64,000 bases of DNA from Pseudomonas sp. 14P_8.1_Bac3 (GTDB lineage Bacteria; Pseudomonadota; Gammaproteobacteria; Pseudomonadales; Pseudomonadaceae), in the NCBI RefSeq assembly GCF_025466085.1, contig NZ_JANLOD010000019.1, positions 1 to 64,000 of the forward strand, given 5' to 3'. Below the pieces are notes generated by a model that saw nothing but the letters and a program-made list of their open reading frames with translations, was not told the DNA's origin and did no database searches. Made by a program: the position numbers and the translations under genes. Below, piece by piece: positions 45,909 to 56,995 of this stretch (positions are counted from its first letter, which is position 1; every line of letters starts with the position of its first letter).

Positions 45909-46000
45909 CTGTGGGAGCGCGCCTGCTCGCGAAGGCGGCGTGTCGGGCAACGGTCTTGTTGCCAGTCACTCCGTCTTCGCGAGCAGGCTCGCTCCCACAA
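45909..46000. repeat. Inverted REP pair
   Basis: REPs at 45909-45934 and 45975-46000 lie between the FIST promoter and the end of the porin gene. Confidence 0.88.
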
Positions 46001-46025
46001 GGTTTGGGTAACGTCGACTTATGGG

Positions 46026-47210
46026 TTACCAGGTCAACACCGCCCCCACCGCAAAGGTATCGGTGTTTTCATTCTGCGCGCGGGTGTCGTGGCCGTTGAT
46101 TTCGAACTGGTTGTATTCCGCCACCAGTTTCAGGTTGTCATTGACGTCATGGAACAGCGCAATGCCGCGAGTCTCGTAGTCCGCGCCGCTGCCGACCACG
46201 CCGTTGCCGTCGTCCTTGGTCTTGCCGTACGACAAGGCCAGGCGGTTCTTGCCCAGTTTGTAGGAGCCCTGCAGCAGGTAACCGTCGCTGTCGACATTGC
46301 GCAGGGTCGGCTCGCCGGCGTTGTTGGTGAAGAACGGATTGATGCCCTTGGCCTGGAACCCCGACCCGGTGAGGGACAAACCGCCCATTTTCGCCTGCAC
46401 GCCATAACCGACGCCCTTGGACGTGACCGATGCGACGGTGGAGTCGGTGTTGTCCGAAGTCTGGTAGCTGCCGTTGATCCAGCTGTAGATCTTCGCCCCG
46501 GCGAGGTCGAACTGATAGGTGATCTCGCTCTCGGTGCGCGGGTTTTCCTGGTAGGCCTTGCCGGTCGGGCTGCTGTCGTTGGTGTCGACCGGGTCCATGA
46601 TGCCGACTGCCACCCGCAGGCCGTCCATCACCGGGGTGCGGTAAGTGATCTGCGAGGTGGGGAACGGGTACGGGTAACCGCTGCCGATATTGCCGAAGGA
46701 CACCCCGCCGCCATCCACCAGCCCCAGGCTGTCGCTGACCTGACCATAACCGGCGAGCAATTCGTCGAGCAGGATGTTGGAGCGGGCGAACAGGCCGAAG
46801 TCCTTGCCGATCAGCACTTCACCCCACTCTGGGTTGGCCACCGTGCCGTAGAACTGGCGCACGTCGATCGCGGTGTCGGTGCCGTTGGTTTCGCTGTCGT
46901 TGATGGTCACCCAGAACGATGCGCGGGCACCGAGCTTGAGGTCATCGATCTGCTTGCCCATGTTGAAGCCCAGGTAGTTGGGCAGGAAGCCCATTTTCAC
47001 CCGCGCCTGCCGACGATCGTATTGCTCGCCGGCCCGGTCGACGTCGCTGTTTACGTAAAACGCGTTGATGTAGCCATCGGTGGAAAACGTGGTCTGGTCC
47101 TTGTCGTACAGCATGATCTCGGCTTCGGCGAGCGAGCTCATGCCGAGGGTCGACAGGCTGGCGATCAGGGCTGGCAAGTAACGGTGCTTGAAGTTCTTAT
47201 TGTTGTGCAT
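46026..47210 (-). CDS. General gram-negative porin
   Basis: A 394-residue outer-membrane porin with a signal peptide (cleavage near LAEAEI). It has regular beta strands, a Y/F-rich eyelet region (IGSGYPYPFPTSQITYRTP) and the terminal aromatic residue (AVLTW) used by the BAM machinery. It fits the 16-stranded Porin_4 group. GGAG precedes the ATG. It stands alone between the alcohol-oxidation island and the TauE gene; its substrate is not evident. Confidence 0.85.
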   Translation of the reverse strand: MHNNKNFKHRYLPALIASLSTLGMSSLAEAEIMLYDKDQTTFSTDGYINAFYVNSDVDRAGEQYDRRQARVKMGFLPNYLGFNMGKQIDDLKLGARASFWVTINDSETNGTDTAIDVRQFYGTVANPEWGEVLIGKDFGLFARSNILLDELLAGYGQVSDSLGLVDGGGVSFGNIGSGYPYPFPTSQITYRTPVMDGLRVAVGIMDPVDTNDSSPTGKAYQENPRTESEITYQFDLAGAKIYSWINGSYQTSDNTDSTVASVTSKGVGYGVQAKMGGLSLTGSGFQAKGINPFFTNNAGEPTLRNVDSDGYLLQGSYKLGKNRLALSYGKTKDDGNGVVGSGADYETRGIALFHDVNDNLKLVAEYNQFEINGHDTRAQNENTDTFAVGAVLTW

Positions 47211-47385
47211 GACGCGCTCCGCAGCGGGGGGACTGGATGTCGGAGGCGATTATCGAAAGCCGATCGGCGGCGTCATACGCTGCCTTGGAGGCAGTATCGG
47301 GGTGCTTTGGAATGGCCGGTGGCGCCCGGCAAATTCGGCGTAAGACCGGGCCGCGACAGGCCCGGGACTTAGGGTGTAAGACCTG

Positions 47386-48192
47386 TCAGGCGCTCGCGTT
47401 ATACAGCATGAAAACCGCGACCACGACGCAGACACTGGCGAAGCCAACCTGCAAGGCCCGGGCCGGCACCCGCGCGCACAACTGTCGACCGAAAATCATG
47501 CCAACCACGCTCGCCACGATGAACGCCACGCCCACCGCGTCGATCCGCACCCCGGCATGAAACGCGCCGATCACGCCGATGGCGGAAATCAGGCTGATGA
47601 CCATCAGCGACGTGGCGACGATGCCGCGCATCTGCACGTCGGTCAGTTGCTTGAAAGCCGGAACGATCAGAAACCCGCCGCCGACCCCGAGCAATCCCGA
47701 GACCACCCCGGTGACCGCGCCGAGTGCCGCCAGGGTCGCGGTGCATTTGGCGGTCCAGGAAAAGCGCCCGGTCTGTTGATCGAGCATGCAGTTTTTCTGG
47801 CCCCAGTTGGCGTGGCCGTGGTCGTTCGGGCCTTCGTCGTGACGTTCGCGGCGCAGCATGCGCCAGGCCACCATGACCATCAGCATGCTGAAAAGGATCA
47901 TCAGGATCCGTTCCGGCAACTGATGGGCGAAGTAGATGCCGACCGGCGAAAAGATCGCCCCCAACAACGCGATCAACAGCGCCGCGCGGTAGCGCACCAG
48001 GCCATGCCGCAAGCCGTCAATCGCGCCGACGGCTGCGGCACTGCCCACCGCAAACAAGGCGATGGGGGCTGCCTGAGTCATGCTCAAACCCAAGCCCAGC
48101 ACCAACGCCGGGACAGCCAGAATGCCACCCCCGGCACCCGTCAGCCCAAGGACCAGGCCCATCACCACGCCAAAAAAAATTGCCAGCAACAT
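47386..48192 (-). CDS. TauE/SafE family sulfite exporter-like permease
   Basis: A 268-residue inner-membrane protein with about eight hydrophobic helices. It has the duplicated TauE motifs (GLTGAGGGILAVPAL and SGLLGVGGGFLIVPA). A charged cytoplasmic loop near the middle contains a His-rich run (RHDEGPNDHGHANWGQ). It is divergent from a persulfide-dioxygenase-like gene, so sulfite or another sulfur anion is a plausible cargo. Confidence 0.87.
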   Translation of the reverse strand: MLLAIFFGVVMGLVLGLTGAGGGILAVPALVLGLGLSMTQAAPIALFAVGSAAAVGAIDGLRHGLVRYRAALLIALLGAIFSPVGIYFAHQLPERILMILFSMLMVMVAWRMLRRERHDEGPNDHGHANWGQKNCMLDQQTGRFSWTAKCTATLAALGAVTGVVSGLLGVGGGFLIVPAFKQLTDVQMRGIVATSLMVISLISAIGVIGAFHAGVRIDAVGVAFIVASVVGMIFGRQLCARVPARALQVGFASVCVVVAVFMLYNASA

Positions 48193-48353
48193 AGAACACT
48201 CATATCAGCGAAAAAAAGCCGGGAACGCCCGGTATCGATGACTGACAGGATAGAGCCCGCGCAGCATTTTTCACTCATTGAATTGCGATCAGACTGGCCA
48301 GCGCGGGGAAAATGGCACTACCCTCAAGGCCTGTCCCGAAAGAAACGGCCACC

Positions 48354-49217
48354 ATGCCAGCCTTGATTGAAGCGTTCCTTGACCCCGCGTCGTCGACCTA
48401 CAGCTATGTGATCTACGAAGCCGACGGCGGTCAGTGTGCGATCGTCGACCCGGTCCTCGACTACGACCCGGCCGCCGGGCGCACGGCTACCACCCAGGCG
48501 GACAAGATCGTGGCCTTCGTCGGCGAACACCGGTTGCAGGTGCAATGGCTGCTGGAAACCCACGCCCATGCCGATCACCTGTCCGCCGCGCCGTATCTGC
48601 GCCGGGAACTGGGCGGGCGGATTGCCATCGGGCAATCGATCAGCCAGGTTCAGGGTGTGTTCAAGGGCCTGTTCAACCTTGAAGCGGAATTTGCCGTGGA
48701 CGGCTCGCAGTTCGATCACCTGTTCGCGCCGGACGAATCGTTCATGATCGGCAGGCTCAACGCCACGGCGCTGCATGTGCCCGGGCACACGCCGGCAGAT
48801 ATGGCTTACCTGATCGACGGCGACATCATTCTGGTGGGCGACACGCTGTTCCTGCCGGACGTCGGCACTGCACGGTGCGACTTTCCCGGCGGCAATGCCA
48901 ATCAGTTATTTGCCTCGATCCAGAAGCTCCTGGCGTTTCCGGCGAGCGTGCGGCTTTACGTGTGCCACGACTATCCGCCGCAAGGCCGGGAATCACACTG
49001 CCACACCACGGTGGGTGAGCAGCGCAAAAGCAATATCCACGTCCACGACGGCATCGATGAGGCAGCGTTCGTCGCCATGCGCATCGAACGCGATGCCGGA
49101 CTGGGCATGCCGACGCTGTTGTTGCCGGCGATTCAGGTCAACGTGCGCGCAGGGCATCTGCCGCCGGCCGAGGATAACGGCGTCACGTACCTGAAGATTC
49201 CGCTTAACAGATTTTGA
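48354..49217 (+). CDS. Metallo-beta-lactamase protein, persulfide dioxygenase-like
   Basis: A 287-residue cytoplasmic protein of the ETHE1/Blh group. Metal ligands appear in ETHAHADHLSAAPYLR, HVPGHTPAD and LVGDTLFLPDVGTARCD, followed by VCHDYPP. ETHE1-type enzymes oxidise glutathione persulfide to sulfite with one iron. The divergent TauE exporter could remove the sulfite made. The start MPALIEAF was chosen over an in-frame ATG 42 nt upstream. It converges on bkdR with 9 nt between the stops. Confidence 0.83.
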   Translation: MPALIEAFLDPASSTYSYVIYEADGGQCAIVDPVLDYDPAAGRTATTQADKIVAFVGEHRLQVQWLLETHAHADHLSAAPYLRRELGGRIAIGQSISQVQGVFKGLFNLEAEFAVDGSQFDHLFAPDESFMIGRLNATALHVPGHTPADMAYLIDGDIILVGDTLFLPDVGTARCDFPGGNANQLFASIQKLLAFPASVRLYVCHDYPPQGRESHCHTTVGEQRKSNIHVHDGIDEAAFVAMRIERDAGLGMPTLLLPAIQVNVRAGHLPPAEDNGVTYLKIPLNRF

Positions 49218-49226
49218 GATGAAAAG

Positions 49227-49715
49227 TCAGCTGCCCAGGATCAACCCATTCGCCGGCAACGGCAGCGCGGTTTTATAACGCACCTGCTTGAGCGCAAAGC
49301 TTGAACGGATATTCGCCACCCCCGGCACCTTGGTGAGAAAGTCCATCATGAAGCGCTCCAGCGACTGGATGGTCGGCACCAGCACCCGGATCAGATAATC
49401 CGGATCACCCGCCATCAAGTAACACTCCATCACTTCCGGGCGATCCGAGATCGCCTCCTCGAACTGCTGCAACGCCTCCTCCACCTGTTTCTCCAGGCTG
49501 ACATGAATGAACACATTCACATGCAGCCCCAGCAAATCCGCGTCCAGCAATGTCACCTGCTCGCGAATCAGGCCCAATTCCTCCATCGCCTTGACCCGGT
49601 TGAAACACGGCGTTGGCGACAGGTTCACCGAGCGTGCGAGGTCAGCGTTGGTGATGCGCGCATTCTCCTGAAGGCTGTTGAGAATGCCGATATCGGTACG
49701 GTCCAGTTTGCGCAT
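49227..49715 (-). CDS. bkdR: Lrp-type activator of the bkd operon
   Basis: A 162-residue Lrp/AsnC regulator. The helix-turn-helix is in the first 60 residues ([19 protein letters not shown] and [12 protein letters not shown]), and the ligand-binding RAM domain follows ([17 protein letters not shown]). In Pseudomonas putida BkdR activates bkd transcription in response to branched-chain amino acids. It is divergent from bkdA1 across a 186-nt region of locally higher AT content, as expected for Lrp-type binding. Confidence 0.93.
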   Translation of the reverse strand: MRKLDRTDIGILNSLQENARITNADLARSVNLSPTPCFNRVKAMEELGLIREQVTLLDADLLGLHVNVFIHVSLEKQVEEALQQFEEAISDRPEVMECYLMAGDPDYLIRVLVPTIQSLERFMMDFLTKVPGVANIRSSFALKQVRYKTALPLPANGLILGS

Positions 49716-49856
49716 GAGACAAAACCACCTGTTTTTTATGTTTATGCAGATTTTTTATCCTCAAATGATCACCAACGCAACGAAAGACAGATAAATATTC
49801 TTCCGCGCCGCGCCTATGATGTTTGTAGGACAAGATTTCCATTACACGTGGGATGA

Positions 49857-51137
<1,281 letters not shown>

Positions 51138-51138
51138 C

Positions 51139-52197
51139 ATGAACGATCACAACAATAATATTGAGCTGGAAACCGCCATGACTACGACCACCATGACCAT
51201 GATCCAGGCCCTGCGCTCGGCCATGGATGTGATGCTTGAGCGTGACGACAACGTCGTGGTGTTCGGTCAGGACGTGGGCTACTTCGGCGGCGTGTTCCGT
51301 TGCACCGAAGGCCTGCAGACCAAGTACGGCACCTCCCGTGTGTTCGACGCACCGATTTCCGAAAGCGGCATCGTGGGCGTCGCCGTCGGCATGGGCGCCT
51401 ACGGTTTGCGCCCGGTGGCCGAAATTCAGTTCGCTGACTACGTTTATCCGGCGTCGGACCAGATCATCTCCGAAGCGGCGCGCCTGCGCTATCGCTCGGC
51501 CGGCGAGTTCACCGCACCGATGACCCTGCGCATGCCTTGCGGCGGCGGCATTTACGGCGGCCAGACCCACAGCCAGAGCATCGAGGCAATGTTCACCCAG
51601 GTCTGCGGCCTGCGTACGGTGATGCCGTCCAACCCTTATGACGCCAAAGGCTTGCTGATCGCCTCCATCGAAAACGATGACCCGGTGATCTTTCTCGAGC
51701 CGAAACGCCTGTACAACGGCCCGTTCGATGGTCACCACGATCGTCCGGTTACGCCCTGGTCCAAACACCCGGCCGCGCAAGTCCCGGATGGTTACTACAC
51801 CGTGCCGCTGGACGTCGCCGCCATCACCCGTCCGGGCAAGGAAGTGACCATCCTGACCTACGGCACCACCGTGTATGTATCGCAAGTTGCGGCGGAAGAA
51901 ACCGGGATCGACGCCGAAGTCATCGACCTGCGCAGCCTGTGGCCGCTGGACCTGGAAACCATCGTCAAGTCCGTGAAGAAAACCGGCCGTTGTGTGATCG
52001 TTCACGAAGCGACCCGCACCTGCGGCTTCGGTGCCGAACTGGCTGCCCTGGTGCAAGAGCACTGTTTCCATTATCTGGAAGCGCCGATCGAACGCGTCAC
52101 CGGCTGGGACACTCCCTACCCGCACGCGCAAGAGTGGGCGTATTTCCCTGGCCCGACCCGTGTGGGCGCGGCTTTGCACCGGGTTATGGAGGTCTGA
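51139..52197 (+). CDS. bkdA2: Branched-chain 2-oxo acid dehydrogenase E1 beta
   Basis: A 352-residue E1 beta subunit with VFGQDVGYFGGVFRCTEGL near the start and the transketolase-type pyrimidine and C-terminal domains (EVIDLRSLWPLDLETI). An internal ATG 39 nt on (MTTTTMTMIQ) could also serve as start and gives the 339-residue length often reported; the first ATG is kept because it abuts bkdA1. The bkdB ATG follows the stop directly. Confidence 0.95.
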   Translation: MNDHNNNIELETAMTTTTMTMIQALRSAMDVMLERDDNVVVFGQDVGYFGGVFRCTEGLQTKYGTSRVFDAPISESGIVGVAVGMGAYGLRPVAEIQFADYVYPASDQIISEAARLRYRSAGEFTAPMTLRMPCGGGIYGGQTHSQSIEAMFTQVCGLRTVMPSNPYDAKGLLIASIENDDPVIFLEPKRLYNGPFDGHHDRPVTPWSKHPAAQVPDGYYTVPLDVAAITRPGKEVTILTYGTTVYVSQVAAEETGIDAEVIDLRSLWPLDLETIVKSVKKTGRCVIVHEATRTCGFGAELAALVQEHCFHYLEAPIERVTGWDTPYPHAQEWAYFPGPTRVGAALHRVMEV

Positions 52198-53475
52198 ATG
52201 GGCACGCACGTTATCAAGATGCCGGACATTGGTGAAGGCATTGCAGAAGTTGAATTGTCGGTGTGGCACGTCAAGGTCGGCGACATGGTCGTCGAGGATC
52301 AGGTGCTCGCCGATGTGATGACCGACAAGGCGATGGTCGACATCCCTTCGCCGGTGCATGGCAAGGTGATCGCGCTCGGCGGTGTGCCAGGCGAAGTCAT
52401 GGCGGTCGGCAGCGTGCTGATCAGCATTGAAGTCGAGGGCGCGGGCAATCTCAAGGAGTCGGCCCAGCCTGCAGCAGTTGCCGTAAAAGAAACGCCGGTT
52501 GCGGCGCCGACAGTTGAAACGGTTGTGCAAAGCAAACCTGTCGCCGCGCCAGCGCCACGAGCGGCCGTCAGTCAGGGGCCGGTGGTGGCCCGCGAGGCCG
52601 ATGAGCGCCCGCTGGCCTCGCCGGCCGTGCGTAAACATGCACTCGATCTCGGTATCCAGCTGCGCCTGGTGCGTGGCACCGGTCCTGCCGGTCGGGTGTT
52701 GCACGAGGACCTCGACGCCTATCTGGCCCAGGGTCAGTCGAATGCATCCACCGTCTCTAGCGCTTATGCCCAGCGCAACGACGAAGAACAAATCCCGGTG
52801 ATCGGCATGCGTCGCAAGATCGCCCAGCGCATGCAGGACGCCACCCAGCGCGCCGCGCACTTCAGTTATGTCGAGGAAATCGACGTCACCGCGGTGGAAG
52901 AGCTGCGCGCGCACCTCAACGAAAAACACGGTGCGACCCGCGGCAAGCTGACTTTGCTGCCGTTTCTGGTCCGTGCTCTGGTTGTCGCCCTGCGCGACTT
53001 CCCGCAGATCAACGCCCGTTACGATGACGAAGCCCAGGTCATCACCCGTCTCGGCGCGGTGCATGTGGGCATCGCCACCCAGGCGGATATCGGATTGATG
53101 GTGCCCGTGGTGCGTCACGCCGAAGCCCGCAGCCTGTGGGATAACGCTTCGGAAATCTCCCGCCTGGCGACTGCCGCGCGTAATGGCAAGGCCAGCCGCG
53201 ATGAGTTGTCCGGTTCGAGCATCACCCTGACCAGCCTTGGCGCGTTGGGCGGCATCGTCAGCACTCCGGTGCTGAACCTGCCGGAAGTGGCGATTGTCGG
53301 CGTGAACAAAATCGTCGAGCGCCCGATGGTGGTCAAAGGCCAGATCGTGATTCGCAAGATGATGAACCTCTCCAGTTCCTTCGATCACCGGGTGGTCGAT
53401 GGCATGGACGCGGCGCAATTCATCCAGGCCGTCCGTGGCTTGCTCGAACAACCCGCCACCCTGTTTGTGGGGTAA
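52198..53475 (+). CDS. bkdB: Branched-chain 2-oxo acid dehydrogenase E2 (lipoamide acyltransferase)
   Basis: A 425-residue E2 core protein. The lipoyl domain (1-80) carries the modified Lys in DVMTDKAMVDIP. A flexible Ala/Pro linker, the E3-binding domain (LASPAVRKHALDLGIQL, about 138-155) and the catalytic domain follow, ending with SFDHRVVDGMDAA, which holds the active His and Asp. It moves the acyl group to CoA. It forms the scaffold for BkdA1A2 and LpdV. Confidence 0.96.
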   Translation: MGTHVIKMPDIGEGIAEVELSVWHVKVGDMVVEDQVLADVMTDKAMVDIPSPVHGKVIALGGVPGEVMAVGSVLISIEVEGAGNLKESAQPAAVAVKETPVAAPTVETVVQSKPVAAPAPRAAVSQGPVVAREADERPLASPAVRKHALDLGIQLRLVRGTGPAGRVLHEDLDAYLAQGQSNASTVSSAYAQRNDEEQIPVIGMRRKIAQRMQDATQRAAHFSYVEEIDVTAVEELRAHLNEKHGATRGKLTLLPFLVRALVVALRDFPQINARYDDEAQVITRLGAVHVGIATQADIGLMVPVVRHAEARSLWDNASEISRLATAARNGKASRDELSGSSITLTSLGALGGIVSTPVLNLPEVAIVGVNKIVERPMVVKGQIVIRKMMNLSSSFDHRVVDGMDAAQFIQAVRGLLEQPATLFVG

Positions 53476-53478
53476 GGC

Positions 53479-54861
53479 ATGCAGACTTTGAACACCACGC
53501 TGCTGATCATCGGCGGCGGTCCTGGCGGTTATGTAACGGCGATTCGCGCCGGTCAACTGGGCATTTCGACCATTCTGGTAGAAGGCGAATCACTGGGCGG
53601 CACGTGCCTGAACATCGGCTGCATACCGTCGAAAGCCTTGATCCACGTCGCGGAACAATTTCACCAGACGCAGCAGCACAGCCAGCACTCGGCTTTGGGC
53701 ATCAGCGTCTCAGCGCCGGTTTTGGACATCACTAAAAGCGTCGAGTGGAAGGACGGCATCGTTGATCGCCTGACCACCGGCGTTTCCGCGTTGTTGAAGA
53801 AGAACAAGGTCCAGGTCATTCAGGGCTGGGCCAAAGTGATTGACGGCAAGACCATTGAAGTCGGCGACACGCGGATTCAGTGCGAACACCTGGTGCTGGC
53901 CACCGGGTCGAAAAGCGTGAACCTACCGATGCTGCCGATTGGTGGACCGATCATATCGTCCACCGAAGCCCTGGCACCGAAGTCCGTGCCGAAACGCCTG
54001 GTCGTGGTGGGTGGCGGTTACATCGGCCTGGAGCTGGGCATTGCTTATCGCAAGCTCGGTGCCGACGTCAGTGTGGTCGAAGCGCAGGATCGCATCTTGC
54101 CGGCCTACGACGCCGAGTTGACCCAGCCGGTTCACGATGAACTGAAAAAACTTGGCTTGAAGCTTTACCTGAAACACAGCGTTCAAGCCTTTGATTTTTC
54201 TAATAATACATTGCAAGTTATCGATCCGAATGGCGACACCCTGAACCTGGAAAGTGATCAAGTGCTGGTGGCCGTCGGGCGCAAACCGAACACGCAGGGC
54301 TGGAACCTCGAAGCGCTGAATCTGGACATGAACGGCGCGGCGATCAAGATCGACAACCGCTGCCAGACCAGCATGCGCAACGTCTACGCCATCGGTGACC
54401 TGAGCGGTGAACCGATGCTCGCCCACCGGGCCATGGCCCAGGGCGAAATGGTGGCCGAGCTGATCAGCGGCAAAACCCGTGAGTTCAACCCGACCGCAAT
54501 CGCTGCCGTGTGCTTTACCGACCCGGAACTGGTGGTGGTCGGCAAGACCCCGGACGAGGTCAAGGCGGCGGGCCTGGACTGCGTCGTGTCGAGCTTCCCG
54601 TTCGCGGCCAATGGCCGGGCGATGACCCTGGAATCGAAAAGCGGCTTTGTGCGGGTGGTCGCTCGTCGGGACAATCATGTGATTGTCGGCTGGCAAGCGG
54701 TGGGTGTCGGGGTGTCGGAGCTGTCGACGGCGTTTGGCCAGAGCCTGGAAATGGGCGCGCGGCTGGAAGACATCGCTGGCACCATCCATGCGCATCCGAC
54801 CTTGGGCGAAGCGGTCCAGGAAGCGGCGCTGCGGGCCTTGGGCCACGCGTTGCACCTCTAA
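53479..54861 (+). CDS. lpdV: Dihydrolipoamide dehydrogenase E3 (Lpd-Val)
   Basis: A 460-residue flavoprotein. FAD motif [19 protein letters not shown], redox disulfide [13 protein letters not shown] and active-site His-Glu in [13 protein letters not shown] are all present. It reoxidises the E2 lipoyl group with NAD+. Last gene of the bkd operon, 3 nt after bkdB. Two short stretches (around 54190-54230) are locally AT-richer but the frame is intact. Confidence 0.96.
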   Translation: MQTLNTTLLIIGGGPGGYVTAIRAGQLGISTILVEGESLGGTCLNIGCIPSKALIHVAEQFHQTQQHSQHSALGISVSAPVLDITKSVEWKDGIVDRLTTGVSALLKKNKVQVIQGWAKVIDGKTIEVGDTRIQCEHLVLATGSKSVNLPMLPIGGPIISSTEALAPKSVPKRLVVVGGGYIGLELGIAYRKLGADVSVVEAQDRILPAYDAELTQPVHDELKKLGLKLYLKHSVQAFDFSNNTLQVIDPNGDTLNLESDQVLVAVGRKPNTQGWNLEALNLDMNGAAIKIDNRCQTSMRNVYAIGDLSGEPMLAHRAMAQGEMVAELISGKTREFNPTAIAAVCFTDPELVVVGKTPDEVKAAGLDCVVSSFPFAANGRAMTLESKSGFVRVVARRDNHVIVGWQAVGVGVSELSTAFGQSLEMGARLEDIAGTIHAHPTLGEAVQEAALRALGHALHL

Positions 54862-54879
54862 AACCGACCGACGCTGAAC

Positions 54880-54955
54880 CTGCAGGAGCCGGCTTGCCGG
54901 CGATGGCGGAGTCTCTGACACCGCGCTGTACCGACCGCTGGCACGCCAGCTCCTA
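54880..54955. repeat. Divergent REP-type palindromes after lpdV
   Basis: GAGCCGGCTTGCCGGCGATGG (54885-54905 region) and CGCTGGCACGCCAGCTCC (54936-54953) are hairpins with REP-like flanks but other stem sequences (GCCGGC and GCTGG). They look like a second REP subfamily, and they end the bkd operon. Confidence 0.6.
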
Positions 54956-54965
54956 GAGGAATCGC

Positions 54966-54993
54966 ATTCCGGGCTGCGAAACAGGCCCGGAAT
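54966..54993. terminator. Stem-loop between lpdV and ilvE
   Basis: ATTCCGGGC (54966-54974) pairs with GCCCGGAAT (54985-54993) around a 10-nt loop. No U-tract follows. It could end bkd transcription or shape the ilvE leader. Confidence 0.5.
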
Positions 54994-55070
54994 GAAGTAT
55001 TGTTGTCCCCATCCAAAAAACGTCAGAAGCCTTGAACCGTTTCGACGGTTGTTCAGTGATAGAGGGTGTC

Positions 55071-56090
55071 ATGGGTAACGAAAGCATCAATTGGGACAAG
55101 CTGGGTTTTGATTACATCAAGACTGACAAGCGCTATCTGTCGCATTGGCGGAATGGCGAGTGGGACGAAGGCACCCTGACCGAAGACAATGTGCTGCACA
55201 TCAGCGAAGGTTCCACGGCCCTTCACTACGGTCAGCAATGCTTCGAAGGCATGAAGGCCTATCGTTGCAAGGATGGCTCGATCAACCTGTTCCGCCCGGA
55301 CCAGAACGCCCTGCGCATGCAACGCAGCTGTGCACGGCTGCTGATGCCGATCGTGGAAACCGAGCAGTTCATCGAAGCCTGCAAACAGGTGGTTCGCGCC
55401 AATGAACGCTTCATCCCGCCTTATGGCACCGGCGGCGCGCTGTACCTGCGTCCGTTCGTGATCGGCGTCGGTGACAACGTCGGCGTGCGTACCGCACCTG
55501 AATTCATCTTCTCGATCTTCTGCATCCCGGTCGGTGCCTACTTCAAAGGTGGCCTGACCCCGCACAACTTCCTGATCTCCAGCTACGACCGTGCGGCCCC
55601 GCAAGGCACCGGCGCGGCGAAGGTCGGTGGCAACTACGCCGCCAGCCTGATGCCAGGTTCCCAGGCCAAGAAAGCGCACTTCGCCGACTGCATCTACCTG
55701 GACCCGATGACCCACACCAAAATCGAGGAAGTCGGTTCGGCCAACTTCTTCGGGATCACCCACGACAACAAGTTCGTGACCCCGAACTCGCCGTCGGTGT
55801 TGCCGGGCATCACCCGCCTGTCGCTGATCGAACTGGCCAAATCGCGCCTGGGCCTGGAAGTGGTTGAAGGTGACGTGCTGATCGACAAGCTGTCCGACTT
55901 CAAGGAAGCCGGCGCTTGCGGTACTGCCGCGGTGATTACGCCCATCGGCGGCATCAGCTACAACGATCACCTGCACGTTTTCCACAGCGAAACCGAAGTC
56001 GGCCCGGTCACCCAGAAGCTCTACAAAGAGCTGACCGGTGTGCAAACCGGCGACATCGAAGCGCCAGCAGGCTGGATCGTCAAGGTTTGA
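55071..56090 (+). CDS. ilvE: Branched-chain amino acid aminotransferase
   Basis: A 339-residue PLP class IV aminotransferase. Typical stretches are LHYGQQCFEGMKAYR, LYLRPFVIG, KVGGNYAASL and the C-terminal GTAAVITPIGGI. It interconverts Val, Leu and Ile with their 2-oxo acids, feeding the bkd complex next door. The start MGNESINWD has AGAGGG upstream; an in-frame ATG 39 nt before it lacks such a site. A strong terminator follows. Confidence 0.95.
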   Translation: MGNESINWDKLGFDYIKTDKRYLSHWRNGEWDEGTLTEDNVLHISEGSTALHYGQQCFEGMKAYRCKDGSINLFRPDQNALRMQRSCARLLMPIVETEQFIEACKQVVRANERFIPPYGTGGALYLRPFVIGVGDNVGVRTAPEFIFSIFCIPVGAYFKGGLTPHNFLISSYDRAAPQGTGAAKVGGNYAASLMPGSQAKKAHFADCIYLDPMTHTKIEEVGSANFFGITHDNKFVTPNSPSVLPGITRLSLIELAKSRLGLEVVEGDVLIDKLSDFKEAGACGTAAVITPIGGISYNDHLHVFHSETEVGPVTQKLYKELTGVQTGDIEAPAGWIVKV

Positions 56091-56110
56091 CCTGACCCCT
56101 GATGCATCGA

Positions 56111-56147
56111 AGCCCTCCACCGCATTGGCGATGGGGGGCTTTTTGTT
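56111..56147 (+). terminator. Rho-independent terminator of ilvE
   Basis: A 13-bp stem (AGCCCTCCACCGC with GCGATGGGGGGCT, one mismatch and one G-U pair) has a 4-nt ATTG loop and is followed by TTTTGTTT. It lies 20 nt after the ilvE stop. Confidence 0.88.
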
Positions 56148-56164
56148 TGGGGCTTCGCACGCTC

Positions 56165-56995
56165 CTACAGGGGTTTGGCGCCGATGCGCTTGCCGCCCCT
56201 GCCTTTGATGCTGCTCGCCTGCCCGTCCTGCTGCTTGCCGGTCCTTGCCTGGGTGATCAATCCCGGAATCAGCGCGCCTTCCGGAAGGTTCTTCCAGAAC
56301 CGCGCCGGCAGATGCCCTTGCATGACTTTCGGGTTCAGCCGCGCCGGATTGAAGATGTGGGTGTAGTAGGTCAACCACATGTTGCCCTGCGGATCGTCGA
56401 CGTTTTGCGCCAGCTGCTGCCATTCAACCGGGCATTGCCGCTGATGGATCAACCGCTCGCCGTCGTAGTAGACACCATCCCGGGGCGTGGCGATCAGCCA
56501 GCGGTGGCGGCCCATGCGGCCAATGAAATGTTCACTGGCGCTGTGCAGGATGTCGTGGGCAGGCTCATGCCAGGCCACGTAATGCGGACCCTCGTTTTCA
56601 GGCAACGCAACAAACCGCACGAATGCATGTAAATGATGAGCTTCTCGCTGTATCTGCTTGATTCTTCTCTGTAATTCACTACCAAGCTTGTCACCCGCCA
56701 TCATTGCGGTGCGGTCGCCATGGCTGACCCGCCACAGCACCTCGTACAGCAAACTCCAGCGTTGATGACCGCGATAACGAGCGGCGCGTTCAAGGGTATC
56801 GAGCAACGTTCGCGGAATTCGCGCCTGAAAGGGTCCCTGGGTTTCAGGGATCGATTCATCGCTGGCGAAAAGATCAGGCACGCCCTCACTGGCCCAGCTC
56901 ACCCGGCTCGGATCAATACCATGACTCAGCAGCCAGCGCGCCTGCAGACGCCAGGTATCGAACAGATCATCGCAATCCAGATTGATCATCCCCAT
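56165..56995 (-). CDS. DUF4130-type putative DNA repair protein
   Basis: A 276-residue protein. The C-terminal two thirds match the DUF4130 family, with HLHAFVRFVAL, YVAWHEPAHDIL, WLIATPRDGVYYDG and the final NPARLNPKVMQGHLPARFWKNLPE. The tail is rich in Lys, Arg and Gly. Related domains are found next to or fused with UdgX-type uracil-DNA-binding proteins, so a nucleic acid role is expected. It overlaps the radical SAM gene by 10 nt and is nearly always paired with it. The biochemical activity is not known to me. Confidence 0.82.
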   Translation of the reverse strand: MGMINLDCDDLFDTWRLQARWLLSHGIDPSRVSWASEGVPDLFASDESIPETQGPFQARIPRTLLDTLERAARYRGHQRWSLLYEVLWRVSHGDRTAMMAGDKLGSELQRRIKQIQREAHHLHAFVRFVALPENEGPHYVAWHEPAHDILHSASEHFIGRMGRHRWLIATPRDGVYYDGERLIHQRQCPVEWQQLAQNVDDPQGNMWLTYYTHIFNPARLNPKVMQGHLPARFWKNLPEGALIPGLITQARTGKQQDGQASSIKGRGGKRIGAKPL

